Below, piece by piece: positions 35,034-44,895 of a DNA stretch of 56,113 bases. The position numbers were made by a program, and so were the translations under genes. Each line of letters begins with the position of its first letter. Positions within the stretch are counted from its first letter, which is position 1. The DNA is taken from contig MKGP02000060.1 in the NCBI GenBank assembly GCA_001913845.2, positions 1 through 56,113 of the forward strand. Direction: 5' to 3'. This stretch comes from Limnothrix sp. CACIAM 69d. Its GTDB lineage: Bacteria > Cyanobacteriota > Cyanobacteriia > CACIAM-69d. A model generated the notes under the pieces. It did not search any database. It had not been told where the DNA came from and saw only the letters and a list, made by a program, of their open reading frames with translations.

Positions 35034-35957
35034 CTAAGCGCCGCCCGGGCCATCCAAGTCGGCAAAGTCAACCTTGCCATGTACATGGTTGTGGCGAGCG
35101 GGGGTTGATTCCTCGCCTTCCATGATGCCGTTGACAGTTTCCGTGAGGGCTTTGGGATCCATAAAGATCACCTTGGAGTTCGGGCTTTCGCTAATTCGCT
35201 GGCTAGCGTCCACATAGCGTTGAGCCACCAGGAATTTCACCATTTGCTCCAAGACCCCTTTGTTTTGGGGACGATCCTGCATGGCGGCCGAAATGAGCTG
35301 CACCGCTTGCACAATCCCTTCCGCTTCAGAAACGGCGGCCCGCTTGCGCCCTTCGGCTTCGGCAATGGCTGCGTCGCGCTTGCCTTCAGCCTCAGAAACG
35401 GCGGCTTGGCGTTCCCGTTCAGCAATTCGGGTTCGCTCCATGGCGCGATCGATCTCTTCCGGGCGCTTAACGTTTTGGATCGCCACCCGCAACACCTTAA
35501 TGCCCCACTCGGTGGTGATGGTATCGAGGCGCTCCAGCAGGTAATGATTCAGTTCTTCAATTTTGGAGAAGGTTTCTTCTAGGTCAATTTGACCGAATCG
35601 GGCGCGTAATTCCGTCAAAACCAAGTTTCTGAGGGAATCATCCAGATTATCAACGTTGTAGTAGGCGGCCTTCAAGTTAACGATGCGCCAAGAAACGAGG
35701 GCATCCACTTCGATCGCCAGGCCGTCTTTGGTGATGACTTGCTGGGGGGCGATGTCCAGGTCGCGTTCCCGCATGGTTTCGACAATCAGCGAATCCACGA
35801 ACGGAATCACAAAGTTCAATCCCGGATCGAGCGTGCGTTGATAGCGACCGAGGCGCTCAACCAATGCTTTATTTCCCTGTTCAATCACCCGAGCGGAGCT
35901 GGCAAAATAGCCCAAGCCCACGGCGAGAGAAACGAGTAGCCCCAACACTGCATCCAC
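35034..35957 (-). CDS. SPFH/Band 7 (prohibitin-like) membrane protein
   Basis: A 307-residue protein of the stomatin/prohibitin superfamily. The N-terminal anchor VLGLLVSLAVGLGYFASSAR leads into the SPFH domain (VIEQGNKALVERLGRYQRTL through ELRARFGQIDLEETF). A long coiled coil with the repeated phrase (A)VSEAEGKRDAAIAEAEGRKR follows. These proteins form large ring complexes in the membrane and often tune proteases or membrane domains. It is closest in layout to the QmcA-type SPFH proteins. No NfeD gene is adjacent. It is convergent with the TPR gene, 29 bases apart. Confidence 0.9.
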   Translation of the reverse strand: MDAVLGLLVSLAVGLGYFASSARVIEQGNKALVERLGRYQRTLDPGLNFVIPFVDSLIVETMRERDLDIAPQQVITKDGLAIEVDALVSWRIVNLKAAYYNVDNLDDSLRNLVLTELRARFGQIDLEETFSKIEELNHYLLERLDTITTEWGIKVLRVAIQNVKRPEEIDRAMERTRIAERERQAAVSEAEGKRDAAIAEAEGRKRAAVSEAEGIVQAVQLISAAMQDRPQNKGVLEQMVKFLVAQRYVDASQRISESPNSKVIFMDPKALTETVNGIMEGEESTPARHNHVHGKVDFADLDGPGGA

Positions 35958-36233
35958 TTTGATTCACTCCATGCTTAGGTGCGACCGTTGGTTGACGCTG
36001 CAACCAATGCCGATATTTGGTCTTGCCACTTTGGTTTTGCCACTCTTAGGGGCATTTGACAAGCGGCCGGGCCCCCTGTGTGGTTGGGGGATGACAGCGA
36101 TCGCCCCAGAAATGTCCTGGAAGGATCAAAAAATGAATTCAAGATAACCCAAAAAAGATAGTCAAAAAATGATCGAAATCGCTGATTGCGGGGCTTTTCA
36201 TGACCCTTGCTGGCTGCTTCAGGAATGGCTGCT

Positions 36234-36770
36234 TCAGGAATTATGGTCGCCGCCCAGTGCAACATCCTCCAGAAGGGGGGTGGCCGCTGGCCAAATATGC
36301 GCTTCAGCCCGCTCGGCTCGCAATCGATCGAGGGTTTCCACAAAATCCCGAATGCCCTGAAATTGCTGATATACCGAGGCAAAGCGCACGTAGGCCACTT
36401 CGCTGAGCAATCGCAACCGATCGAGTACCAGTTCGCCTAATTCATTGGTTTTCACTTCCCGAATCGATCGCTGTTGGACTTCTGCTTCAATTTCGTCCAC
36501 GATCGATTCCAACTGCTCCACGCCAATGCCAGTTTTTTCACAGGCGCGGATTAACCCCCGCAGCAGCTTTGAGCGATCGAACGATTCCCGCCGCCCGTCT
36601 CGCTTGACCACCGCGATCGGCACAAATTCCACCCGTTCGTAGGTTGTGAAGCGCCGCAAACAAGCCAAACACTCGCGCCGCCGCCGAATGCTTTGTCCGC
36701 CTTCCGCCGCCCGCGATTCAAGCACCCGACTATCCGTGTGATGGCAGAACGGACACCGCACAGGCATCAC
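36234..36770 (-). CDS. nrdR: Transcriptional repressor of ribonucleotide reductase
   Basis: NrdR senses ATP/dATP and represses ribonucleotide reductase genes. The 178-residue protein has the zinc ribbon [19 protein letters not shown] with the second pair ECLACLRRF (Cys at ~5, 8, 31, 34), the basic FTTYERVE segment, and an ATP-cone domain ([20 protein letters not shown] onward). It is ~20 residues longer than the usual form because of the C-terminal tail ([18 protein letters not shown]). It lies downstream of psbB-psbT on the same strand, an order found in many cyanobacteria. Confidence 0.95.
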   Translation of the reverse strand: MMPVRCPFCHHTDSRVLESRAAEGGQSIRRRRECLACLRRFTTYERVEFVPIAVVKRDGRRESFDRSKLLRGLIRACEKTGIGVEQLESIVDEIEAEVQQRSIREVKTNELGELVLDRLRLLSEVAYVRFASVYQQFQGIRDFVETLDRLRAERAEAHIWPAATPLLEDVALGGDHNS

Positions 36771-37017
36771 CCCTCATAACAGAACCCGAGTGACAAACCG
36801 TGCGATCGAGTTGCCCCACAGACCCTCCATCCAAACGATTCATCACTCGGGTTGAACGGTGATCATGGTCGATCGAGCCACCGAGGGGCTAATTCCCAAC
36901 CCTAGATTGGGCGATCGGGCCAACGATCCAAATATCAATACAGCTAATGGAGCCAATGCAGACAAGCTCAATCTAATTAAGCTCAGTTGGATCAAGCTCA
37001 ATGCGGCCAAGCCTTGC

Positions 37018-37113
37018 CTACTTGCCAATCCGAGGAGGCTCGCGGAAGGCAATTGCAAAAAACAACGTCCCGATCGCCAACGCCAAAATCAAAATGTAGG
37101 CAACGCTTTCCAT
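37018..37113 (-). CDS. psbT: Photosystem II reaction centre protein T
   Basis: A 31-residue membrane peptide, too short for most ORF screens. It starts [15 protein letters not shown] and ends [10 protein letters not shown], nearly identical to known PsbT. PsbT lies at the PSII dimer interface and helps photoprotection and repair of the QA region. One membrane helix fills residues ~3-23. The ATG is at 37111-37113 and the TAG at 37018-37020. It lies downstream of psbB on the same strand, as in most cyanobacteria and plastids. Confidence 0.97.
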   Translation of the reverse strand: MESVAYILILALAIGTLFFAIAFREPPRIGK

Positions 37114-37427
37114 CGTTCATTTCCTAACAACTTTTCCTCAGTCTATCAAGCAAGGGTCGAAAACGTTCAGTTTCCAAAATCCCGTCAAATCAGGATTTAC
37201 AACCTGCAACAATCTTCTGAAAAGGAACTTCCGAAAAAGAACTTTTGAAAAAACCTGAGGCTGGCACCGGAGACAAGCTGCCCAGGGCGATCGGCCCCCA
37301 CCGCCCAACACCCCCAAAACACAGCGGGAGAGCCTGGAATCCCAGACTCTCCCGTTAATTTGTGGGCTACCAAGGGGTCAGAGTCTGACCCTTAGCACCC
37401 CAAAGCTAGAGTGACCAAAGCCAAGCC
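37114..37427. other. psbB-psbT intergenic region
   Basis: 314 bases between psbB and psbT. It holds the hairpin described at 37325-37354 and an A-rich stretch near 37215-37255. No additional small photosystem gene was seen in either strand. Confidence 0.6.
37325..37354 (-). terminator. Hairpin after psbB
   Basis: CGGGAGAG / CTCTCCCG outer stem with an inner CTGG / CCAG stem. The T-run that follows on the minus strand is weak (CTGTGTTTT), so it may be an mRNA-stabilising or partial terminator between psbB and psbT. It begins 73 bases after the psbB stop. Confidence 0.65.
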
Positions 37428-38948
37428 CTAGACCGACTCCTTACGGGTGGTCAAGTCGCCCAGTTTTTGGAACGCACCAAACTCGATTTGTTCGCCCAGG
37501 TCAGCTTCAATCCCAGCAAACACGTCGCGGAACAGCGTCCGAGCACCGTGCCAGATGTGACCAAAGAAGAACAGCAGCGCAAACGAAGCATGGGCGAAGG
37601 TGAACCAACCGCGAGGGCTGGTGCGGAACACGCCATCTGCATCGGTGGTGTCGAACTCAAACGGTTCGCCCAACTGTGAACGGCGAGCCAGCCGCTTCAC
37701 GTCCGCCGGGTTGGTGAAGGTTTGGCCGCCCAGCGCACCACCGTAGACCTTAGCCGTGACACCGCTTTGCTCAACACTCAGCCTCGATTCTGCACGACGG
37801 AACGGAATGTCCGCACGCACCACACCATCCGCATCGGTCATCACAACCGGGAAGGTCTCGAAGAAGTTCGGCAGACGACGCACGTTCAGCTCGCGCCCTT
37901 CAGCATCGGTGAACACCGCGTGACCCAGCCACTTCTTGGCCATGCCGTCGCCGCTGTTCATCTTGCCCACGCGGAACAGACCGCCCTTGGCGGGGCTGTT
38001 GCCCACATAGTCATAGAAAGCCAGCTTTTCGGGAATTGCCGACCAAGCTTCATCCAAGCTCTTACCAGCCGCCACATCGGTTTGAACGCGACGTTGGATT
38101 TCCTGTTGGAAATAGCCGCTATCCCACTGATAACGGGTGGGGCCAAACAGTTCGATCGGGGTGGTGGCGTTGCCGTACCACATGGTGCCCGCAACCACGA
38201 AGGCCGAGAAGAACACCGCAGCGATACTGCTCGACAGCACGGTTTCGATGTTCCCCATCCGCAGGGCCTTGTACAGGCGCTCGGGCGGACGGACGCTCAG
38301 GTGGAACAGACCGGCAATAATCCCGACAATCCCCGCAGCGATGTGGTGGGCCACAATCCCGCCGGGGTTAAAGGGGTTAAAGCCATCGGGCCCCCACTCG
38401 GGCGCAACGGGCTGGACATGGCCAGTGATGCCATAGGGGTCAGACACCCACATCCCTGGTCCAAACAGACCCGTGAGGTGGAATGCACCGAAACCAAAGC
38501 AGAGCAGACCAGACAAGAACAGGTGGATGCCGAACATCTTCGGCAAGTCGAGGGCGGGTTCGCCCGTGCGGGGATCGGTGAACAGTTCCAAATCCCAGAA
38601 CACCCAGTGCCAAACGGCTGCCAAGAACAGCAGACCCGAAAGGACGATGTGGGCGGTTGCTACGCCTTCAAAGCTCCAGAAGCCGACGTTGGTGGCAGTT
38701 TCACCCGTGACGCTCCAGCCGCCCCACGATTCGGTCACGCCCAAACGCGCCATGAAGGGCAGCACGAACATGCCTTGCCGCCACATGGGGTTCAGAACGG
38801 GATCGCTCGGATCGAAGTTGGATAGCTCAAACAACGCCATGGAACCGGCCCAGCCGGCCACGAGCGCTGTGTGCATTAGGTGTACGGCAATCAGTCGGCC
38901 TGGGTCATTCAGGACGACTGTATGCACTCGATACCAGGGTAGTCCCAT
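37428..38948 (-). CDS. psbB: Photosystem II CP47 chlorophyll apoprotein
   Basis: The 506-residue core antenna protein of photosystem II, which binds about 16 chlorophyll a in six membrane helices. It starts [20 protein letters not shown] and carries the large lumenal loop E (roughly residues 257-450) with [20 protein letters not shown] and [16 protein letters not shown]. Chlorophyll-binding histidines appear in [20 protein letters not shown] and FFFGHIWHG. Length and ends are normal. psbT follows downstream. Confidence 0.98.
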   Translation of the reverse strand: MGLPWYRVHTVVLNDPGRLIAVHLMHTALVAGWAGSMALFELSNFDPSDPVLNPMWRQGMFVLPFMARLGVTESWGGWSVTGETATNVGFWSFEGVATAHIVLSGLLFLAAVWHWVFWDLELFTDPRTGEPALDLPKMFGIHLFLSGLLCFGFGAFHLTGLFGPGMWVSDPYGITGHVQPVAPEWGPDGFNPFNPGGIVAHHIAAGIVGIIAGLFHLSVRPPERLYKALRMGNIETVLSSSIAAVFFSAFVVAGTMWYGNATTPIELFGPTRYQWDSGYFQQEIQRRVQTDVAAGKSLDEAWSAIPEKLAFYDYVGNSPAKGGLFRVGKMNSGDGMAKKWLGHAVFTDAEGRELNVRRLPNFFETFPVVMTDADGVVRADIPFRRAESRLSVEQSGVTAKVYGGALGGQTFTNPADVKRLARRSQLGEPFEFDTTDADGVFRTSPRGWFTFAHASFALLFFFGHIWHGARTLFRDVFAGIEADLGEQIEFGAFQKLGDLTTRKESV

Positions 38949-39200
38949 TGACTACGGCCTCCTCAATCGTTGGTGATACAGCAGTGCAGTAAATTGATCG
39001 CCTGTTATGGAAGTCGCGATGCAGTTTCTCGAAAGAATCCGTTAAGGCAGTTATCTAAAAAAGTGTATAGAGTCCACATACCGATCGCAAGCAAACGGGG
39101 AGGCTGATCGCCCTGTGATGGCGGCAATGGGTCATTGGCAGGGGACTGCGCCAGCCGCCGTGGACGGTTGGGGATCGAGACCGTAGCGATCGGGGCAACC

Positions 39201-39551
39201 CTAGAACTGGCCGGCTTTTTGGGTTTGAAAGTGGGCTTGGGCCAGGCTCAGACGTTCGATTACCTGATCGGCACTGATTAAGCGGGTGAGCAGCACTTGC
39301 CCGATCGGTTGATTGAAGTTGCCGTCGCCGGTGGTGGTCGGTTCGGGCTTGACCTCAATGGTGACGATGCTGGACTCGACCCGATACAGCCAGAGCACTT
39401 CGTCCTGCTGGGTGATGGAGAGGTGGGTGCGTTCAATGCGGGGCCCACGTCGCCAAGCAATGGTGCTCCAGGGGCCATCGGTGCTCCAAACGCGCCCAAC
39501 AACCCACCCGTCCGCAAGAAAGAAATATTTCCAAGATTCAGTGCTGTTCAT
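39201..39551 (-). CDS. Conserved hypothetical protein
   Basis: A 116-residue protein: WKYFFLADGWVVGRVWSTDG near the start, a beta-rich middle (VLWLYRVESSIVTIEVKPE) and a helical tail (SADQVIERLSLAQAHFQTQK). No known domain, signal peptide or membrane segment is recognised. Coding is supported by the ATG start, its position in series with the phosphatase gene 50 bases upstream on the same strand, and a protein-like amino acid profile. It may be co-transcribed with that gene. Confidence 0.6.
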   Translation of the reverse strand: MNSTESWKYFFLADGWVVGRVWSTDGPWSTIAWRRGPRIERTHLSITQQDEVLWLYRVESSIVTIEVKPEPTTTGDGNFNQPIGQVLLTRLISADQVIERLSLAQAHFQTQKAGQF

Positions 39552-39601
39552 GGCTGTCCCCGGGGAGGCGATCGCAAGTCCGCGCTCAACTTATCACCAA
39601 T

Positions 39602-41980
39602 TCACGGCGGGTTGTTGACGGCATCGGGAGTGATTGTCGCGGTCTGGCAGCCGTTGGGCAAGGGGAGGGGAGCGGCGGCCACAACGCGATCGCCCAAGTC
39701 CGCTTGGCGGGCCCAAAGAGTTGCGCCGCTGGCGAGAGAACTGCTGGGATTGCTGCGACCCAGGGTACAAATTTTGAGTTCCACCCAGGTCAGGCCAGGT
39801 GGCGGCCCAGAGGGTCGATCGCCGGTTGGTGGGTTGGCGATCGTCGGGGTGGCCGTTGGGGTGGCGGGGGCGATCGGCAAGGAAATGCGCAGAATTTGAA
39901 TGGCGCTGTTCGGGGGCAACCAACCAACCAGGGTGGTTCGATCGGGCCCGTATAACCCCAGGGCGGCAGCTTGGGGCTTGATTTGCAGTACCTCGCCCAC
40001 GTTCAGAGTCATCGGGCTGGGTACGGGGCTGGGCGTGGTGTTGATCCCACTGGGCGAGGTGATCGGGGTGGCGCTAGGAGCCGGAGTATTGGGGGCATTG
40101 GCATCAACCAGTTGTCGCACCAGGGGCATGATCACCAGGGCCAACAGCCCGCCGCCGAAAATGACTAGGGCCAACAGACTGAACCAGCGGCCAATCCAGG
40201 ACGATCGAGCCAGGGGCGATCGCCCTGCTGGGGGAAGGGGTGGGGGTTCCGCCGCCGGGGTCACCAGTTCCGTTTGGGGCATTTTGGCCACCACCGAAGG
40301 CAACAGGTCATCCCCTTGGAAACTATTGGGGTTATTGGGGTTGGCGGCGGGCGAAACCTCCAATTCCCGATCGAGCGGTGGACTCGGAACCATCACAGGA
40401 CGGCGCAGGCGGGCTGGATCCGGCAAGAGCTGGCGCGTGGCTCCAATTTGCACCAGGCTAATGGTGGCATTGTCGTGGCCATTGTGCTGATTGGCGAGGG
40501 CAATCATTTGGGCCACGGTTTGACCGGGATCCCCTTGGCCCCAATGCACCGGGAACTGATCACGCCACGATCGCTCGATCAGGTCAAAATCGCTCACCCC
40601 GTCGGAGCAGAGGACGATCGCGCAATCCTCGTCCAACACCATTCGGCGCACGCTGGGATAAAGTTGCTCAGAATTGCCCATGCCCAAGGCCTGCACCAGG
40701 GCCCCGGCGGCACTGATTTGCAACAAATCCCGATAAAACCCGAGACCCAAACGGGTTTCGCGGGTAGCCAGGTCATCATCCAAGGTCAAGGCATAGCAGC
40801 CCGTGGGTGTGATTTGGTAGGCGCGGCTATCGCCCACATGGGCAATGTAAAGCCATCGATCGATCACCAGGGCCAAAACCACCGTGGTGCCCATCCGTTG
40901 GCGCTCGGCTCGCCCCTCTTGCACATTGCGCTGGGTAATGACGGCATTGGCCAGCCCGATCGCCCGCAGCAGGGTGGCATTCACCAACTCAGGGCTAGGG
41001 GGGGCTTGGGCGGCGGCCTCCACAAAGGGCACTAACTCGGTGGTGAGCTGGTCGATCGCCCAACGGGAAGCCACGTCCCCGCCCTCGTGGCCCCCTAGCC
41101 CATCGCAGACGATCGCCAAGCCCAACCGCTGCCCTCGGGTCTGATCTTGGCTGAAGGGATAGCAAGCATCTTCATTGCGCGATCGGCTCGGCCCCGGGTC
41201 GCTCAGGCTGGCCACGGCCAGATCCACGGGCGCATCCTGGGCCGCCACTTGGGTGATGAGCTGCTCCAAATTCGCCACCAGCGTCGGCGGATCGCAGTTA
41301 CCCAACGCCACCTGCTGCAAGAGGGGCGACACCAAGGATTCCAAGGCCGGATGGGGCCGCATCCGTTGCACCCACCAGCGCCCCCACTCGGTCCAACTGG
41401 GCGATCGCCCCGCATTGTCCTTCAGGGCCAGCAACCGCACCCAGCCGCTCCCCACCCGCAACCGCTCCGGCTCCAACAGGGTGGCCGTGACCCCCGCATC
41501 CTGCAAGGGTTCCCAGAGCCGCGCCACCTGCCACAGCCAATTCAGTTGGCGCAGGGGTGTGGCCTTGGCCCATTGGTCAACCAACTTTGGCAGCAGAGAT
41601 CCATCGGGGCCGATCGGGGCCCCTTCAAGCAACAAAATGGCTTCCCGGCTAAAGTTCGACTGTTTGACAACGCCGTAAATTTGGGGGACTTGGGGCCGAT
41701 GTTCCACCAGCCGCAAATAGCTAAGAAGCAGGCGCGTCACTTCCCCAGGCACTTCGGGCACTTGGCCTGGCTTACCATCCAAAAAGCGCCGATCGCCCAG
41801 ATAGTAGTAGCGATTGGCGAGCCAAGTGCCGGGAGCCAGCGATCGCAGGTCGGATCCAATCCCGTAGAGGTATAGATGCAGCAGCGGAGCACCACAGGCA
41901 GCACAGACCTTGGCCGAGGCGGGATTCCCGTGACCGCAGTGGGAATTACTGCATTCGATCGACCCGATCGGCACCGTCAT
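39602..41980 (-). CDS. Zinc-ribbon PP2C-type protein phosphatase
   Basis: A 792-residue protein. The N-terminal ~35 residues have a four-cysteine zinc ribbon (IECSNSHCGHG, VCAACGAP). Residues ~40-245 recall a degenerate kinase-like or regulatory domain. A PP2C domain follows (~255-510) with metal-binding motifs RSRNEDAC, CDGLGGHEGGDVAS, HVGDSRAYQ, LCSDGVSDF and GHDNAT; all needed aspartates are visible. After a Pro-rich stretch comes one membrane helix (WFSLLALVIFGGGLLALVIM, ~605-625) and a periplasmic SH3-like tail. It dephosphorylates Ser/Thr residues. The layout suggests a membrane-tethered phosphatase; its partner kinase is not in the window. Confidence 0.88.
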   Translation of the reverse strand: MTVPIGSIECSNSHCGHGNPASAKVCAACGAPLLHLYLYGIGSDLRSLAPGTWLANRYYYLGDRRFLDGKPGQVPEVPGEVTRLLLSYLRLVEHRPQVPQIYGVVKQSNFSREAILLLEGAPIGPDGSLLPKLVDQWAKATPLRQLNWLWQVARLWEPLQDAGVTATLLEPERLRVGSGWVRLLALKDNAGRSPSWTEWGRWWVQRMRPHPALESLVSPLLQQVALGNCDPPTLVANLEQLITQVAAQDAPVDLAVASLSDPGPSRSRNEDACYPFSQDQTRGQRLGLAIVCDGLGGHEGGDVASRWAIDQLTTELVPFVEAAAQAPPSPELVNATLLRAIGLANAVITQRNVQEGRAERQRMGTTVVLALVIDRWLYIAHVGDSRAYQITPTGCYALTLDDDLATRETRLGLGFYRDLLQISAAGALVQALGMGNSEQLYPSVRRMVLDEDCAIVLCSDGVSDFDLIERSWRDQFPVHWGQGDPGQTVAQMIALANQHNGHDNATISLVQIGATRQLLPDPARLRRPVMVPSPPLDRELEVSPAANPNNPNSFQGDDLLPSVVAKMPQTELVTPAAEPPPLPPAGRSPLARSSWIGRWFSLLALVIFGGGLLALVIMPLVRQLVDANAPNTPAPSATPITSPSGINTTPSPVPSPMTLNVGEVLQIKPQAAALGLYGPDRTTLVGWLPPNSAIQILRISLPIAPATPTATPTIANPPTGDRPSGPPPGLTWVELKICTLGRSNPSSSLASGATLWARQADLGDRVVAAAPLPLPNGCQTATITPDAVNNPP

Positions 41981-42001
41981 AGCTCCTAAAATTGCTGCTC
42001 C

Positions 42002-44581
42002 CTAACGGGCCGTCAAGGGCGCAAACTCCGTCAGAATGCCATACATTGCCCAAATGGCCATCGGTCGCAAGTAGGTACTGGCCCGGAAGGTGTTTTGCGC
42101 GGTGATAGCCTCCGGCGTTCGGAATTGCAAACCCCCGCTATAGATTTGGTTCACAACGGCGGCGGCCACTTCCATAGCTTCCTGCTGATAGCCCATTTGC
42201 AACCAAAAGGCCGCTAGCCCAAAGTTAATCCCTGTCCAGACTTCTAGGGGGTGGGTGGCCTTCGGGTTTTCGGGGGAACCATCGGGCAACACACCGTTGG
42301 CCACCCCCAGGTTAGGCAGGTCGTGGGGAATGTTCCACCCCAGTTCCCGGGCCCGATCGCTCCGACAGAAGGCGTTGAACTTGACGAAACAGGAGTCATA
42401 AACCGTTTCGATCGTCCTGCGAACGGCGGCACTGTCCACCACATCCGGCAGTCCCAGCAACCGAGCATAGAACTGTCCGCAAAGTTGATCCGCCATCACC
42501 ACGTCGGAACCGCTGCCGGTGTCGAGGCGATAGGATTGCCCGTTCCAGAGGGCCAGGTGATAAACCGATCGGGCTTGGGTGAGCCAGTCCTGGTAGGTGG
42601 CCAGGGTGGCCGCCAAGCGGGGGCGATCGAGAGCGGCGCGGGCCCGGTCTGATTCATAGGTTAAATCATCCAGATCCGCTGCCAACAGCACTTGCCCGAT
42701 CGCGATCGCCGCCTCCAGGGCCGCAATCCACAGGCCACCGCAGTAGGCACTCACGCCCACCAAACGCCAGTCATCAAAGGTTTGGTCGGGTGCGCCGGAG
42801 TTTTCGGGAATGCCGTCGCCGTCTTGGTCAAAGGTTTTTAAGTAAGCGAGCGATCGCTCCACGGAATCCCAGCAGTCCACCAAGAATTGCCGATCATTCG
42901 CTCCCGTAAGTTGATAGTCCCGGTAGACCTGCAACACAAAGTCGCAGGGTAAATCCTTCCACAGGTTGCAATCCTGATAGCTGGTGTAGTTGGTGGCTTC
43001 CCAGGGATGTTCATTTGGTGCGCCCAAATCATGGGGGGTGGCATCGGCAATTTTCCGAACCGCCGCCGCCCGGTTATAGCCAATGATCCGAGGGGTGGCA
43101 TCGGCCGTGGGAATTGCCCGCGCAAAGGCCCGCATCACGGCTTTTTCCAGCTCGGGCCACAGCAACAGCAGCCCAAAGGAGCCATAGAGCCGCACATCTA
43201 AACTTTCATACCAGCGGTAATCCAGACATTCGGCCACGGCGAACTGGCCCTTGGGATCTCGCTCATCGGCGGCACTCCAAACGGTGGCCCCGGCCGTCAG
43301 GTCATATAGCTCATTGAGGAGACCCATTTTGAACCAGTCGGGCCAATCCGGGCGATCGAGCACGGGTTTTTGCCAGGCCATGATCCCCTCGCGCCAGGCA
43401 TCGTAATGCTTCAGGGCGGTGCGGGCGATCGACCAGGCCCCTTGGCCATTGCGCCCGAAAAAGTCCGTGTAGCGCCGATAGTAGGTCACACCGTCCTTGA
43501 ATTCCGTGCTGGGAAAGTCCCAAGCCAGGATGAAGGGAATTTTGCGAGTTTTGCCGGGACGGAGGGTGAAGCGAACGGCGATCGCCGCGCCAATGCGTTC
43601 ACCGGCCTTGGCGGGCCGATCGTCGCTTTCGTCGGACAGGTCACCCGATCGGGAAAAATCGCGCCACAGATCCGACCCATCGCCGGCCGGATTCCAGCGG
43701 GTGTGATGAAACACCTCCACCGCCGGGTTTTGCACCGTCATCAGGGCCCATTGGCCCATCCCTTCGGCCAAGGGGCGATCGCCCGGATCAATCAAGCCTT
43801 CCAAGTTCAGGAGCGTGCAGCCCACCCGCGAGAAATCTTCAATCCAGCGGTTAAAGTTCCCCTCGCTCTCGCCCCAACGGGGTTGATATTCATACTCGGG
43901 GCTGCCGTCGTCCCGCACCGTAATTTCGGGGTTCTTGAGGGCATTGGTAAACCAACCCACCGTGTTTTCCCAACTGAGCAGAATGCTGACCGTAATGGGG
44001 CGATCGGTGGGGTTGTGGGCCGTCCACTCAAACACCGCCACCGGGTAGCTGGTTTCCTGGTAGTTGCCCGCCAAAATCGGTGAAAACTGTTCGCAGGTGA
44101 GGTGGGTCTGCAACACGTTTTCATAGGTGAACCAACTGCGCGGGTAGAGTGCTGAGTAAGTGCCCGTTGAGCGCTCGGCCGTGGAAGCGGGATACCAATC
44201 CCAATTGCCCAGGCTGCCATCGGTCGGCGGTTCAGTGCTGAGGGCATAGGTTCGGGGCGAGTCGCCGTCCGCTTGCTCAAAAACCGCAAACTGACAGCCG
44301 GGCAGGTTCGCAAACACATGCTCCCCGCCGTCCATGTGCCAAAAGTTAAATTCACCCCGGGGCGATCGACCCAAGGAGCCGGCCCCAAACCCACCCAAGG
44401 GCGCACCATGCCAGGGGCCATCGTCCAAATTACTGGCATAGCGGACGGTGTAAGGACGTTCCCAACCGAGGCCGATCGGGCGGCTCCAAGCGCAGGAAGG
44501 GATTGACCCGGCGGAGGGGTGACCGGTGAGGGGCGCGATCGGGGTCGCGGGGGAATTGTTTGTGGGATTTGCCTGAACCAT
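42002..44581 (-). CDS. GH116 glycosidase (GBA2-like glucosylceramidase family)
   Basis: An 859-residue enzyme. The N-terminal beta-sandwich domain opens with the GH116 motif GAPLGGFGAGSLGRSPRGEF. The (alpha/alpha)6 barrel has a likely nucleophile glutamate in YRWYESLDVRLYGSFGLL and the acid/base aspartate region DQDGDGIPENSGAPDQTFDDW in its family position. Human GBA2 splits glucosylceramide; bacterial members cut beta-glucosides or xylosides. No signal peptide is seen, so it is probably cytoplasmic. The gene is 21 bases upstream-adjacent to the phosphatase gene on the same strand and may share its transcript. The natural substrate is unknown. Confidence 0.88.
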   Translation of the reverse strand: MVQANPTNNSPATPIAPLTGHPSAGSIPSCAWSRPIGLGWERPYTVRYASNLDDGPWHGAPLGGFGAGSLGRSPRGEFNFWHMDGGEHVFANLPGCQFAVFEQADGDSPRTYALSTEPPTDGSLGNWDWYPASTAERSTGTYSALYPRSWFTYENVLQTHLTCEQFSPILAGNYQETSYPVAVFEWTAHNPTDRPITVSILLSWENTVGWFTNALKNPEITVRDDGSPEYEYQPRWGESEGNFNRWIEDFSRVGCTLLNLEGLIDPGDRPLAEGMGQWALMTVQNPAVEVFHHTRWNPAGDGSDLWRDFSRSGDLSDESDDRPAKAGERIGAAIAVRFTLRPGKTRKIPFILAWDFPSTEFKDGVTYYRRYTDFFGRNGQGAWSIARTALKHYDAWREGIMAWQKPVLDRPDWPDWFKMGLLNELYDLTAGATVWSAADERDPKGQFAVAECLDYRWYESLDVRLYGSFGLLLLWPELEKAVMRAFARAIPTADATPRIIGYNRAAAVRKIADATPHDLGAPNEHPWEATNYTSYQDCNLWKDLPCDFVLQVYRDYQLTGANDRQFLVDCWDSVERSLAYLKTFDQDGDGIPENSGAPDQTFDDWRLVGVSAYCGGLWIAALEAAIAIGQVLLAADLDDLTYESDRARAALDRPRLAATLATYQDWLTQARSVYHLALWNGQSYRLDTGSGSDVVMADQLCGQFYARLLGLPDVVDSAAVRRTIETVYDSCFVKFNAFCRSDRARELGWNIPHDLPNLGVANGVLPDGSPENPKATHPLEVWTGINFGLAAFWLQMGYQQEAMEVAAAVVNQIYSGGLQFRTPEAITAQNTFRASTYLRPMAIWAMYGILTEFAPLTAR

Positions 44582-44895
44582 GCCCAGAATTCTAAGGTCT
44601 TTTGTTCGATCGCGCCTAGAACTTTGGTTGGAGATTCGACGGTTAATCAGCGTCTGAAGAGAAGATCACCCCGATCCCCACCATAATGCCCGATCGCCCG
44701 GTGGCTCCCACCTTGTGTCTGAGGTCTGTTCTCCAGTACAACGGGGATGGATGATTTTGCAATCAACGTTCACCCATTCCCGATCGCCGTTCAACCGATC
44801 ACTGTTGAATGAAAAGTGCAGTTCAAATCATCTAGTACTTTGGTCAGCGTCAAGAATTCAGTTTAGGAACTCAATCCACTTTTGATGGGCTTGTT
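44582..44895. other. Divergent promoter region GH116 / PG-binding
   Basis: 314 bases between divergent genes. No clear protein-binding motif, repeat or RNA was recognised. Confidence 0.45.

Noticed and set aside
37722..38825. 367-residue plus-strand frame opposite psbB
   Set aside because: Shadow of psbB; composition is typical of a reversed membrane-protein frame.
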